Assembly (NCBI RefSeq): GCF_907164915.1
Contig: NC_061862.1
Coordinates: forward strand, 140,421,913 to 140,485,912
Direction: 5' to 3'
From: Impatiens glandulifera
Taxonomy: Eukaryota > Streptophyta > Magnoliopsida > Ericales > Balsaminaceae
DNA length: 64,000 bases
Part shown: positions 11,278-22,565 of the stretch, piece by piece
Position numbering within the stretch: the stretch's first letter is position 1
Layout: each line of letters opens with the position of its first letter
Position numbers and translations under genes: made by a program
Notes under the pieces: generated by a model
What the model was told of the DNA's origin: nothing
What the model saw: the letters and a program-made list of their open reading frames with translations, nothing else
Databases searched by the model: none

Positions 11278-12052
11278 CTTTTTTAGGTTTTTTTTTTAAA
11301 AACGACTTAGCGTTATTTCATTAAAAATTCCCAAAAATGGGAAAAAAACACGACTTTAAGAGATCATTCTAGACAGCCTAGAATGATTTTAAAGTCGTAA
11401 CATTCTGAGTAAAAGCTAAATAGCTAAAAACGTAAATGAATTATCTAATTACAATGCTTTCAATTCTAGTGAGTTTAAAAACTGTAATTCTAGTTTCTAC
11501 AGATATTCCAATTCTGCTCCTTGCTTAGAATTCTTGTCCACATTCCCGCGAGGGCGCTGTAATCCGATACAATATCTTTCCATAACTCTTCAACTCTACT
11601 GCGGGTTCTGTCATATACCCTTGCATTCCGCTCTTGTCAAATGTTATACACCAGCTTTCCATTCATGAATATCCGGTTTGTCATGTAGTTGTATGTTACT
11701 TATATGATCAAGTGTCCTCTGTCTTTCTAGATTTCTTCTAAGGAGTGAGTCCCAATTTCTGTCTTTAATGTCTCTGATTTTCGTTTCTTTGCAGTCCCTT
11801 TTGATGCGGGTATTTTGAAACTCCTCCTTGTGGATGATAGGCTGGTTTTCGAACCAAGGGTCGTACCAGAATAGAGTGCATTTCCCGTCCCCTAGCCGGA
11901 TGTCATAAAGATCTACAATATCGCTTCTTAGTTTAAGAATCTTTTTTAGAGACCTGCTCATACCTTCATGAATTTTGCAGGTCGAGATGCTGGTTTCGTA
12001 TTTCATAAACCTCGTATGCACCCATTTGATCCTTAGTGACTTTTTTTTTTTA
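11278..12052 (-). mobile_element. LINE insertion, internally deleted (unit 1)
   Basis: Poly-T from about 11288 marks the poly-A tail of a minus-strand L1-type element. Coding remnants include LDHISNIQLHDKPDIHEWK (zf-RVT region), GDGKCTLFWYDPWFENQP and EGMSRSLKKILKLRSD. Relative to unit 2 (41268-42465) about 400 bp between TTATACACCA and GCTTTCCATTC are missing. The direct repeat CTTTTTTAGGTTT before the tail (from 11278) is matched after the element in unit 2 (42452-42465), so the target duplication is about 14 bp. Confidence 0.85.
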
Positions 12053-12297
12053 AGTTTTGCAATAGCTTAACTCATCTTAGCTAACCAATTTGGTGGATAT
12101 GTGAATGTAACAAATCCAAGTTACTTGACAAACAAAACATATGTGTAAGAACTCATTGGAGGGACACTGCAATACTTGATGACCTATACATTATTTTTAC
12201 AAACTCAACAATTAAATCAAGTTGGAGACTTTTTATATATTTTTGTGATGTCCTATATTCAAAAATCATTTCATTTAAAAGTGAGGCTAGTAGACTC

Positions 12298-12825
12298 ACT
12301 GGTGAAAATGGGGTCTAAATCGAGAGTATAATCTCTCGGTAATGACCATAAATCTCTCGGTATAAACCTAATACCGAAAGTTTGGGTAGCACTCGACATT
12401 CGTCGGTATTGTCACTTTCGGAAAATATATTTGGGTGTTTACCGAGATATATCATAAACTTATCGGTTTAGATACTAGAAAGAAAAACTGAGAGTTATAT
12501 AAAAAACTCTCGGTTGTTCTTGAAAGGTCAAAACCGATAGTTTTATAGAAAACTCTCGGTTTTTCTCCTTCAAGAAAAATCGAGAGTTTTCTATATGAAC
12601 AACTCTCAGTTTTTTACTTTCAAGAAAATCAAAAGTTTTCCAAAAACTCTCGGTTTTTTCGTTTATAATAAACCCGAGAGGTATATGGAAAACTTTCGTT
12701 TTCCCTTTCAAGAAAAACCGAAAGCATTCCAAATAACTCTCGGTTTTCTTAAAAGTGAAAACCGATAGTTTTCCAAATAACTCTCGATTTTCCTTAAAAG
12801 TCAAAAACCGAGAGTTTTCTTTATA
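12298..12825. repeat. CACTA-like end with CTCTCGGTTTT subterminal array
   Basis: CACTGGTGAAAATGGGGTC at 12298 (CACTAGTGAAAATGGGG in unit 2) resembles plant CACTA terminal repeats. It is followed by more than 20 copies, on both strands, of AACTCTCGGTTTT / AAAACCGAGAGTT in a roughly palindromic array. No opposite terminus is visible before 13000, so this is probably one end of a truncated element. The 109-codon minus-strand ORF inside (12475-12804) is a by-product of the array. Confidence 0.7.
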
Positions 12826-13029
12826 ACTATATTAAAAAAATAGAAAAATTATAATAAAAAAGTGTTATATATCACTAATAAAGAGTTACATAAATAAAAT
12901 TAAATTTGAAAATAATATCAACAAATCAAAACAACCCATTTGAAAATATATTCAAAAATATTGTAAAAACCACCGGATAAAAAAAAAAAAGAACATTAAT
13001 GATATAATATGAGAGAGACTTAAATACGC

Positions 13030-13127
13030 AACAGTTAGGGTTTCCATTTGTGTCGGCCGTCCGACAAACTGTGGATTAGAATGGAGCGACGCCGGGGCTG
13101 TGTTCTTCCTAATACCTAAATCGAATC
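13030..13127 (+). promoter_or_regulatory. Noncoding first exon / 5' leader of the plus-strand F-box gene
   Basis: GTTAGGGTTTCC, then TGTCGGCCGTCCGAC, CGCCGGGGCTGTG and TTCTTCCTAATACCTAAATC, ending at a GTATGT donor (13128). It mirrors 8780-8900 and equals 43500-43609. It would be spliced to the acceptor at 17585 (TACTTTCAG), leaving a 5' leader before the ATG at 17621. Inference from conservation in four places; no transcript evidence. Confidence 0.6.
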
Positions 13128-14139
13128 GTATGTCTTCTTTCATGCATTCACCGATATCTGCTATTTTGTGATTTGTGTATAGATAACCTTTTTTATGTCT
13201 GCTATAACCGTTCTTGTTGGGAGTTGTATAAAGGCCCTAGGGGTGCTAATATGAACTGGAAATCGATCCGGAGGTACCTTCACCCGGAGATTATTATTCT
13301 TGAACTACTTAATTATTGGAATGATTTTGGCTTGAAATTAATAATAGTAATAGAAGGCCTCTAAAACAATGATTGATATGAGATATTTGTAGTTGGAGGT
13401 TTAATACTTTGGAAGCACATTTAGGTAGCTTTTGGAAATGTGCATGAAATGCTGATTTTATTTTTTTGAATAATGGATGTTTTTGTGAGGATATTATGGT
13501 GAGTGTTCATTTTCAATACTGTGAATCATGAAATAAAAGTAATTTTGGCTTGTTTATAAGGATACCAATCATTCTCTTTTGTTTCATTTTAAATGTTTGT
13601 TCCATCTTTGTGTACCTAGATCTAGTTATAGAAGTCCATCGTCATATAAAATGTATAGAAACTCAATTGAATTTCTAAATGTGTATTTGTTTTATGTGAC
13701 CTTGAATGTGAATCAAGAATGCATTGAGTTGATTAAAATGGTTATTGACTTTACATTATGTTGTTGATGAATTTCTTTCATCTGTCACGAATGATCTAGT
13801 CATAAATCATTGAAATTCTTTTCGAGGCTAGTGTAATGTTTGTACGAGGTTAAAAAATTTGAAATTATTTATTCATTTATTAGGATATCAATCATTCTCT
13901 TTAGTTTTGTTTAAATATTTGTTTTATATTTGTTCACTTAGATCCGCTTATCTAAATTCTCTCCAAATAGAAATTGTATTGAAAATAAAGTGATTTTCTA
14001 AAAGTTCCCTTGTTTGTAAGAATGCATTCAGTTGATTAAAATGATTACCTAAACTATTTTCATTTAACAATTCAACAACCAAGTGAGGCTTAATTATTTA
14101 GTTGTTTAATTTACCCTTTCAAATACCCACTTCAATTTA

Positions 14140-14262
14140 TATAATTTGAAGCTTTTGGAGTTGAATTTACCAATTGGGTATAGTGGAAGGATTGATGTTA
14201 TTTCCTACTTATTTAGGCATTCTCTAGCTGAAGATCTGGTTGGAAATAATTTGTGGGAGGTA
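14140..14262 (+). pseudogene. Relic exon of another F-box/LRR gene
   Basis: LKLLELNLPIGYSGRIDVIS, then LVGNNLWE and a GTAACACC donor closely parallel exon 2 of the F-box gene (LQLLELNFSTGFHGII, LLRKNMWK, GTAACACT), including the following TTGTTGTTGTTAT intron start. No F-box or other coding exon stands beside it. It is a leftover of a further paralogue inside the long intron. The counterpart is at 44870-44992. Confidence 0.75.
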
Positions 14263-14566
14263 ACACCTTTTTCCTATTTGTTGTTGTTATTCTTCATTTT
14301 TTTAATCTGTTTATTTGAATATGATGTTTTATTTACTACTTAACATCCTTAAAAGGTTGTTTTAAAAAAAAAGTATAGGTTTATTCCCATTGGATACATA
14401 TTTATGTTTCATAGCAAAACAACTATCAAATCTCAGTTGATACATAATTCCTTACTATCTAGTTTGTTAGAGTTCTAGGCTAATAACAACAAGATCGAAA
14501 TTGTACCCCCACAAAACGAGTGGAGGATTTGTAACGCGATATAATAATTCCTTATTATGAAACTAT

Positions 14567-14568
<2 letters not shown>

Positions 14569-14634
<66 letters not shown>
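14569..14634. repeat. (AT)n microsatellite, long allele
   Basis: More than 30 uninterrupted AT units. The same site in unit 2 (about 45303-45324) has only about ten, so the tract changed length after duplication. Confidence 0.9.
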
Positions 14635-14638
<4 letters not shown>

Positions 14639-17120
14639 GTCCATAAATTAAGCCTTGTCAGAAAGTTGACTAAAGTCTAACGATAAACTTAAAAGTCATA
14701 TGTTAATGTTTAGACGTAACCACTTTATTTGAAGAAAACTTAAATCAAGTATGCCTTGAGATAAAATAAATTCCCAGTTTAGGAGTGTTTAATATTTGGT
14801 CTGAACCGAATATCTGACCCAATTTGAATTCACCGAATTTGAATAAATCAAATTCGAATATTATTTTCATTTTTGAATCGAATTATAAACCAATTCGGAT
14901 TCAAATATGGTTTTCGAAATGATTTTTGAGTCGAGGTTTCAACTCGAATACCAAACTCAAAACCGAATTCATATTTATTATTTATTTTATTTATGTATTT
15001 TACTATTATATAAAATTAAATCATTATATATTTTATTATATACTAAATTAGGTTAGCCGCTAGTATTTACTAATCTCTAAGACTTTAATTCCTAAATCTG
15101 TTGACAGTGAAGATAAATAAAAGTGCAAGTGCAATTAATAAAAAACACAATTGTGTAGGGTGTTCAATATTTGGTTTGAAACGAATATTTGACCGAGTTT
15201 GAATAAAATGAATTCAAATTTTAATATTTGGGTTTGTTTTCAAATTGGTTTACAAAAAAATAAAATTCGAAAAATTCAAATTGAGGAACACAAATAACTA
15301 AAAACCGAATCTATTGACATCCCTAGACGGGGCTATGCCTAATTCCGTTAATAAATTATGCTTCTATAGTTGATTAGATTCTAGTAAATGACTTCAAATA
15401 GGATATTTGATCTTCGGGTGAGCATTTGGGCTCATAGACGACAAATTATGGCTCGGGAGCTTCTTCGAAGTTGCAGCTTGGTTTGTTGTGGTCATTTTGA
15501 TAACACAAGGAAAATGGTGGCTCGTAGCTTCATCGTTCCTCAAAATATGTTGACTCTCAGATTATAATATTGAGAATTTATATTATATGATAGTAGAATT
15601 TCCTAGTTCAAATGTTTCTAAGTTTATTTAAAGTTTTTTTTACTACAAAGAAAAATAAAAAGAAAATATATCAATGTCAATAATAAACATCTTTTTACAC
15701 CCAAATTGATTGTGATTGCGTAAATAATATTTTTCTTTAAATCAGTTCATTTTTTTTTATCTTTTTATCATCTTAATTTTAGTTTTCTTCTAGATTGATC
15801 ACCTTTAAAAATGGAAAAATGGATTATGTATGTAGCCCGCAAACATAGTTAACCATTTTACCAGGCGCAGTACTTGTCGCTGACGGGCTCAAACTAGGAC
15901 CTTAGGTGAGTATCCACAACTTATTGATGTTAGGCTAGATTGATCACCTTTATTCTTCCCTTCACGAGTCTTTTATTAAAAGACATCAATAAATCACTAC
16001 TAATATAGAAACCAAAAAATTTGTCGATAAAAGAACTAGGGTTTGTACGCATAACCTTTAATTTAATTTCATGTTCTTCGATTTGGTTGTCGATTATTGA
16101 AATATTTTATGGGGCTAGTATATGGTTTGACAAGTTAATTACTGGCTCAATTATAAAGATATCAATCATTATATTTTGTTTCCTTTTAAATGTTTGTTAT
16201 ATCTGTGAATCCTTGTGACCTAGATCAATTTATCTAAAGTTTCCTTACAATAAAATTTCATAGAAATTTAATTGAATTTCCAATCTTTGCTTACATGTGA
16301 GGCTTAAGTTGATTAAAATGATTATTTACTTTACATAATTTTGTAGCTAAATTAATATAGATTATCTTCAAGATAATTTTTTCCTTGATTTTGTCATAGA
16401 TCATTGACATCCTTTATGAGACTAGTATAAAGATTGAACGAGGGTAAGACAATTAAAATTATTGGTTCAATTAAAAGGATATAAATCATTTTACTTTTGT
16501 TTCCTTTTAAATGTTTGTTCTGTTTTTGTTTACTTTGATCCGGTTATCTAAAGTCTCTCTACATAGAAATTGTATAAAAACAAATTTTAAATGCTTCTTT
16601 GCTTGTTTGTGAGGCAAAAATGCATTAAATTTATTAATAGTATCATTTTATTTTATTTTATTTTATAAATTTCTTTAGATTGTCTTCAAGATTGTTTGTT
16701 ACTTAATTTGGTAATAGATCATTGAAATCCTTTCCGAGACTAGTGTAAGAAACTTGAAATTATTGGTTCAATTATAAGGATATAAATTCTTCCATTTTGT
16801 TTCCTATTAAATACTTGTTCTATCCTTGTATATTTGTGCAACTAAATCTAGTTATATGAAGTCTCTCCACATAGAAATTGTATAGAAATTAACTTATTTT
16901 GAATTTGTAAATGTTTCTTTTCTTTATGTGAGGAAAGAATACATTAAGTTGATTAAATTGATCGATGACTTTATATTAAATTGTTGCTAAGTTTCTTTAG
17001 TCTATTTTTATATACTTATAATGTGAAGATTTAATTTAATTTCAATCACCCTAACCTCAACATCTTTACTCTATTTTTTTACAATTATTATGTTATTTCA
17101 TTTTATTACTTTTTTTTGTA

Positions 17121-17160
17121 TATATATATGTGTAAAACCCATCTCAGATAGCCCATTTGG

Positions 17161-17254
<94 letters not shown>

Positions 17255-17256
17255 CC
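17121..17256. repeat. (AT)n / (ATGT) microsatellite
   Basis: Long TATATA runs interrupted by GTATAT and a short unique stretch (AAAACCCATCTCAGATAGCC). The region is deleted in unit 2. Confidence 0.85.
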
Positions 17257-17620
17257 CCTTATTTCTTGACAAACTATAAGTTATCCAAATTATTTTTATT
17301 TAACAATTCAACCACCAAGTGAGATTGAATGGTTTTATTTAATTTAGTTATTGAAAATTAGACTATCTTGCATGCTAACTTGTTGATTTTGATTGACTAA
17401 ATAGTAAATATCTGCTTATAATTTAATTAGGCTTGGCCACCAATTGTATTATTTAGTTATTTAATGATTATTTTAAGATTTATTTGTTTTCTTACCACTA
17501 TTTTGGGTAGTGATGTATGCATTCTTTATGAATTTAGTAATAATCAATCTATACTTCTCATTATGATTTGATCTTATACTTTCAGGATTTGAACTTCATC
17601 TATTTCTTTAAGAAAGTAAA

Positions 17621-19633
17621 ATGGTTCTTACAAGCAATCAAAAGGAAATATTGATGGTGAAAGAGGTTGATCGGCTAAGCGCATTGCCGGATGGTCTTAT
17701 TTACCATATATTTTCATTTATTGATACAAAACATATGGTAAAAACTTGTGTGTTGTCCAAACGGTAACAGTATCTTTGGCATTCCCTAACCAATTTTCGA
17801 TTCAGCGAGAAAAAATATCCCAACTACAACTTTTTTGCAAACTTTATCCGTCAAATGCTATTACGCCTTGATGGATCAAAAATCATTTCATTGAGGATTA
17901 AATTTATTGAATCTGTTCCACATAAATTTCTGAAACGTATTTTAAAGTATGTGTTGTCAAGTAATCTACAACATGTAATGATCAAGGTTGTTCCCGAGAT
18001 TGTTCTCATCCCCTGCTATTTGTTGGAGCTTATTTTTAATACCCAATCATTGAAAACCCTCCATTCTCCATGTCCAAATGGATTATTCTCTTTTAATTTC
18101 CCCCTCCTTACTACACTATACCTAGAGAATCCCACATTTGATCCTCTTAGTAGATTTGCTGAACCTTTTTCTGGGTGTCCTAATTTGAAAGATCTGACTT
18201 TACACGATACTGAGATTTCTCATTTACGAGCCCTTACAATTATGGGTGACCAACTTGAAAATTTGGATATTTCAATTCTGTTATGCTCCAGGGACTTAGA
18301 AATTATAATTCAAGGGCCAAAACTCCATTCATTCAAATTTGAGGGAACCTATTTTATCAAATTTAAGACCAAAACTCCATCTATAGAAAAGGTTGATCTT
18401 TCTTGCATCCTTTATCATGATGAAAACTGGGAAGACAAGATATTGAATGTTACTGAGATGCTTCAAGAATTCCAGAATGCAAAATATTTAAAAGTTGACT
18501 CAGACATTATACAGGTATGTGTCTAACTTAAATTTTTTTTTTGACTTTTTATCACCCAAATCTTACTGCATTTGATGGTTGAAAACAATTCTTGAAATGT
18601 AAAACATTTCAAAACAAGTCCTGGAATTAATTCATATTTCTACTAATAGCACAAAAATATTGTGAAACTGTAAAAAGTCTAATGCAAAACAAGTTAGGAC
18701 TTGATTATAGATATGTTAATATTGGATAAAGATAAATGAAATTTTTTCAAGCAAAATCAGATCTAAGGCCTAAATAAAGTTCAGGGAGAAAATATCAATT
18801 ATCCTTAAATAAACCATCAACTACAACAAAATCAAGCAATAATATCTAAGGCCTTCTAGACAATTGAAACCCAAATATTGAATTATTATAAAATTGATTA
18901 CCCAAAATTTTTAAATAGTCTAGCCTCTTATTTGGTTATTCTGCAATAACCCTAATTAGTGTTCTCATTATTTTTTACAGGTTTTGATTTTGGATGCTGT
19001 TTCCATGGAGCGACCATTTCCAGCCTTTCATTTCAGTAATTTACAGCTTTTGGAGTTGAATTTTTCTACAGGATTTCATGGGATAATTTATTATATTATC
19101 AAGGTTCTGAAGGATTCTCCCATTTCACATCTTTTACGGAAGAACATGTGGAAGGTAACACTCTTCCTATCAATTTGTTGTTGTTGTTATAATTTCTTCA
19201 TCTTGTCTACAAAAGTTGAAATTCGGTATCTGCTTCCATTGTTTTATTTACTATTCAGCCTCCTTAAAGGAGTGTTTTAAAAAAATAAAGTATAACTCAA
19301 CATATTTTCCTTACTTATTTGAGGGTGGAAATTGTGTTGATGTTTATGTTGTTCAAACCATATGTACAATGTTGCTAAAATAAATAAATCTAATTGGATG
19401 GTGTAATTTATATTCTTGAAATGTAATAAATATGGTTTTCTGGAATTATATTTTCATTTGGAACTATTCAAATGCAGAAGATAATAAAGTCAAGAGGAAA
19501 ACGAATGAAAACTCATTATATCGACCATCATCCTCATAGACTAAAAGTGGTATCAAAAGGCATACAACATATCCAGGTTAAATTCAATTATCAACTTGAG
19601 TTAGGATGGAACTCTATGTTCAAAACATTCTAA
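17621..19633 (+). pseudogene. F-box/LRR-type protein gene, unit 1 copy, one nonsense mutation
   Basis: Coding exons are 17621-18514, 18981-19154 and 19478-19633 (894, 174 and 156 bp, all phase 0), with GT-AG introns (ACAG/GTATGT, TTTTACAG; GGAAG/GTAACA, ATGCAG). The full frame is 407 codons plus a stop. Residues about 17-60 form an F-box (DRLSALPDGLIYHIFSFIDT, CVLSKR); the rest holds degenerate leucine-rich repeats (LIFNTQSLKTLHS, FPLLTTLYLENP, CPNLKDLTLHDT). The only break I see is TAA at 17765-17767 right after SKR, inside the F-box; unit 2 has TAC there. Such proteins normally bind SKP1 and recruit substrates for ubiquitination. A 223-codon ORF from Met 17855 stays open but lacks the F-box. 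Confidence 0.9.
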
Positions 19634-20120
19634 ACAATGTTGTAAGAGAACTCCTCGCATAGGAAGGGAATCCCATGAGTTCAAAATATGTTTAAGGGTT
19701 GTATAAGGACCAACTAATTATGTTTGTTGAAATTATTTGTATTTCATGTTAACTTATGTTGAACTTTTGTATGTCCTATCAAAATCTGATATTTTCCTAC
19801 ATTATGCCTCCTTTTTTAACAATGATTTAATTTCTTTACTATATTTGTATATGAGATGGTGATTTGTTGGATTGAGGTGGGTTCATCTAGTTCATTGGGA
19901 TTGAACTTTTTTTATGTTATATACATCATATAATTAAATACTCAAGCTATTTAGAAAAAGATTAAAGAATATCTAGTTCATTTAAAATGATTAATAAATC
20001 TTGTGCACTTTTTGTAGTCTTTGCTTTCGCACTGGGGTTGAGGAAATTTTCTCAATTCTATTTTCTTCAAACTACTCTATGAATTATTTTATGAAAAAAA
20101 ATAATTTATATAAAAATACT
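19634..20120. other. 3' flank of the F-box gene to the duplication edge
   Basis: AT-rich and shared with 49529-49998 apart from small indels. No gene seen. Homology with unit 2 ends at the TTAA near 20120. Confidence 0.6.
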
Positions 20121-20238
20121 TAAAAGGACAGGATGAGATGGAAAGCAGAAATGGCTATGTTATCTTTTAATCCAAAGCTAAACACTAACTGGCACATTTT
20201 GGAAATTATGGTGTGAAAATTAGATACTTTGTTGATCA

Positions 20239-20404
20239 GGTGGAGGTGGAGGTGGAGGTGGAGGTGGAGGTGGAGGTGGAGGTGGAGGTGGAGGTGGAGG
20301 TGGAGGTGGAGGTGGAGGTGGAGGTGGAGGTGGAGGTGGAGGTGGAGGTGGAGGTGGAGGTGGAGGTGGAGGTGGAGGTGGAGGTGGAGGTGGAAGTGGA
20401 GGTG
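20239..20404. repeat. GGTGGA hexanucleotide microsatellite, about 27 units
   Basis: A nearly perfect run of GGTGGA, with single changes only at the 3' edge (AGTGGA). Because the period is six, it opens a Val-Glu dipeptide ORF on the plus strand (20213-20425) and a His-Leu dipeptide ORF on the minus strand (20120-20419). Neither has recognisable flanking protein sequence, so I do not call a gene. It lies just past the end of unit 1 and is absent after unit 2. Confidence 0.92.
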
Positions 20405-20554
20405 AAAATGGATCATCAAAGTTAGAGATCCTCTAGCGTTCGAGAGTCGTCTTCTTCATGCGCAACAGATCCCTCTTTTCTCGGAAAATTTGAAAAGGTA
20501 ATAAATTTTGATGGTGCCACCAAATCGACCCCGAAATACTCCACATGACCCGGC

Positions 20555-21480
20555 AATATGAGGAGCTTAAATATGTGAGCCATTACATAATTGTGAGCCA
20601 CATAAATTGAATTTTTCTCTACAAGTTTGGGATTTCGATAAGGGACTCTAAAATTATCTAGGTTGTACTTTTAATTGGTTCAAAATATCTTACTATTAGT
20701 CTATTTATATACTCTTTAATAGTTTAGAATAGATATACACTACAAGAACCCCTTAAACAAAATGTGACATTATTAAGGTCATAGCTCCAAAGTTTTCACT
20801 CTTTTTGTTTGAGTGCATTAAAAGCTAGAAGTTGACCTAGGAGTTCTTACTAAGAATCCCTAGAAGAACGGTAAGTGTGCGCGATAAAAAAATCGCCAAG
20901 TTTGAGCTTTTGGAAGCTTATACCATTTATATATGTTTTTTGTTTTAATTTTGTGAGAGAAATTAATTTTATTTTATATCCCAAATTTAAGCGTTAAAAG
21001 AAAGACTTTATATATAACCCTATAACTTTTCTTCCCATCGAATCTGTGAGAGATTATAATTTTAATGGGAAGTTACCATAGATCTATTTAGATGACCGGG
21101 ACAATATGAGGAGCTTAAATATGTGAGCCGTTTGTGGAAGTGTGAGCCACATAAATTGAATTTTGCTCCATAAGTTTTGGCTTTCAAAAAGGGAATCCAA
21201 AATTATCAAGGTTATTCTTTTAATTGGTTCAAAATATCTTACTATTAGTCCATTTATATACTCTAGAATAGTTTAGAATACAGATACACCGCAAGAACCC
21301 ATGAACAAAAATTGACATTCTTAAGTTCATAGCTCCTAAGTTTTCACTATTTTTAATAAAGATACACTGCAAGAACCCCTTGAACAAAAATCGACATTGT
21401 GTATTTCATAGCTTCATTGTTTTCACTCTTTTTTGTTCGAGTGCATTAACTATAAGCTTGAAGTTGGCTTAGGAGTTCGA
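20555..21480. repeat. Diverged direct repeat, about 545 bp spacing, 2.5 copies
   Basis: Copy 1 (about 20555-20860) and copy 2 (about 21100-21355) share CAATATGAGGAGCTTAAATA, GTGAGCCACATAAATTGAAT, TTTTAATTGGTTCAAAATAT and ACATAGCTCC..GTTTTCACT words. A partial third copy follows at 21357-21480 (GATACACTGCAAGAACCCC). Between copies 1 and 2 is a spacer without recognised features. The origin is unknown; perhaps an LTR or MITE remnant. Confidence 0.8.
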
Positions 21481-21599
21481 GCGTCAATTATATAAAAAGC
21501 CACAAAATGGCAAAGGAGTTACATGAGTTCAAAGGAAATCGAAGTAAAACAAATTAAATGATGAACAATAAAAGGAAAAAATGAGAGATAACAAATGAC

Positions 21600-22565
21600 A
21601 AATGATAATTAAACTGCAATGAAATTAGTGGTGAGAGTGACTTTCTCGTAAACAATGTTTCAGTTTTGATAGATTAATCAATTCTTCTCACATGTGGGAA
21701 TATGCCTCTACGTTTGAATGAGAAAGTTGTCATCGATGATAATATTGTTCCATATTGTGTCTGAATTGTTGCGGACTCCTGAGAAGACTCTAGCGTTCCT
21801 CTCCATCCAAATGTGATAAATAATGTTGGCGAAGAAACTCTTGAAGGTATTGGAGCAGAAGTCATTACCCTTGGTCTTTTTTATGGAGAGTTCCTTGATG
21901 TCGGTCCATTCATTTGGGAAGCTGAGGAGACTCATTGATACAGAGAATATGCGCCAAAGCAAGGAGGCGAAAGGGAAGTTCCTAAGGAAGTGTTCAAAGC
22001 TCTCCTCATTTCTCAAGAAAATGAGGCAATTAGGATCCGGGATGCTCATGTTATTTTTGATCCAATCACGGTTATAGACTCTCTCGCAGAAGGCGAGCCA
22101 TAAAATGAATTGGTGTATTGGAATCACTTTGGTAGACCACGCTAAGTGGGACCATGGGACAAGGTTCCTATGATCACGAACAAAATCCCAAGCAGACCTT
22201 GAGTCGAACTTGCCATTGTTTTTGACACTCCAAATACGAGCATCCTCATGGTTATTCAGTTGATAGGATGAGAGTGCGTCAAGAATTCTCGCACCTTCTG
22301 GAATAGTCCTAAGAAGGTCGTTCCAATCTGCGCTCTTAACTTGTAGAATTGTGGTCAATTGACATATCCGCTTGATTTGAGTGATGGTAAAGAAACATTT
22401 ATGAATTATGGGTCTATTTTCGAACTATGGGTCATGCCAGAACAGAGTACCGTTACTGTTTTTAATTTGAATGTTGATTATCTTGCCTGCGCAGTGTCTA
22501 AGCTTCAAAATCTTTTTAAGGGACCACGTCATCTCCATTCTGATCTTGGCATGTCTAGATGTTGA
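21600..22565 (-). mobile_element. LINE (L1-type) fragment with zf-RVT domain
   Basis: The minus strand has a 216-codon open frame (22358-21708) with the zf-RVT pattern: ARIWSVKNNGKFDSRSAWDF, HLAWSTKVIPIHQFILWLAF, MSIPDPNCLIFLRNEESFEH and IIYHIWMERNARVF. The zinc-binding cysteines expected in CxxC are partly lost (NCLIFL). Upstream, 22360-22565 continues the linker region (LKKILKLR, GTLFWHDP) with stops. It is a different subfamily from the other LINEs in the window: it lacks their shared 3' end and poly-A. Confidence 0.85.

Larger units (their letters stand above)
13128..17585 (+). other. Predicted 4.46 kb first intron of the F-box gene, repeat-filled
   Basis: It runs from the GTATGT donor to the TTTCAG acceptor. 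It holds several diverged copies of a repeat of about 320 bp (starts near 13558, 13884, 16147, 16480 and 16780, each opening with a form of AAGGATATCAATCATT), a relic F-box exon (14140-14262), and AT microsatellites (14569-14634 and 17121-17256). No gene of its own is recognised; ORFs at 13173, 13579 and 16021 lie in repeat units. Confidence 0.6.
1..20120. repeat. Direct segmental duplication, unit 1
   Basis: This block matches 28923-49998 in the same orientation. Landmarks pair at shifts of 28,922-28,925 (1-4270), about 28,576-28,640 (7572-10240) and about 29,780-30,720 in the later part; the shift changes where one copy has an insertion or deletion. Small features such as the LINE insertions, the gypsy fragment, the minisatellites and all F-box exons recur in the same order. 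The real left end may lie before the window, because position 1 is already inside a LINE that is continuous in unit 2. Homology stops at about 20120, at a TTAA where unit 2 carries a foldback element. Confidence 0.95.

Noticed and set aside
12475..12804. 109-codon minus-strand ORF rich in Lys, Phe and Glu
   Set aside because: It is the translation of the CTCTCGGTTTT array and is not kept in unit 2.
20120..20425. ORFs of 70 and 99 codons encoding (Val-Glu)n and (His-Leu)n
   Set aside because: They are read-through of the GGTGGA hexamer array on each strand, with no conserved flanking protein sequence.
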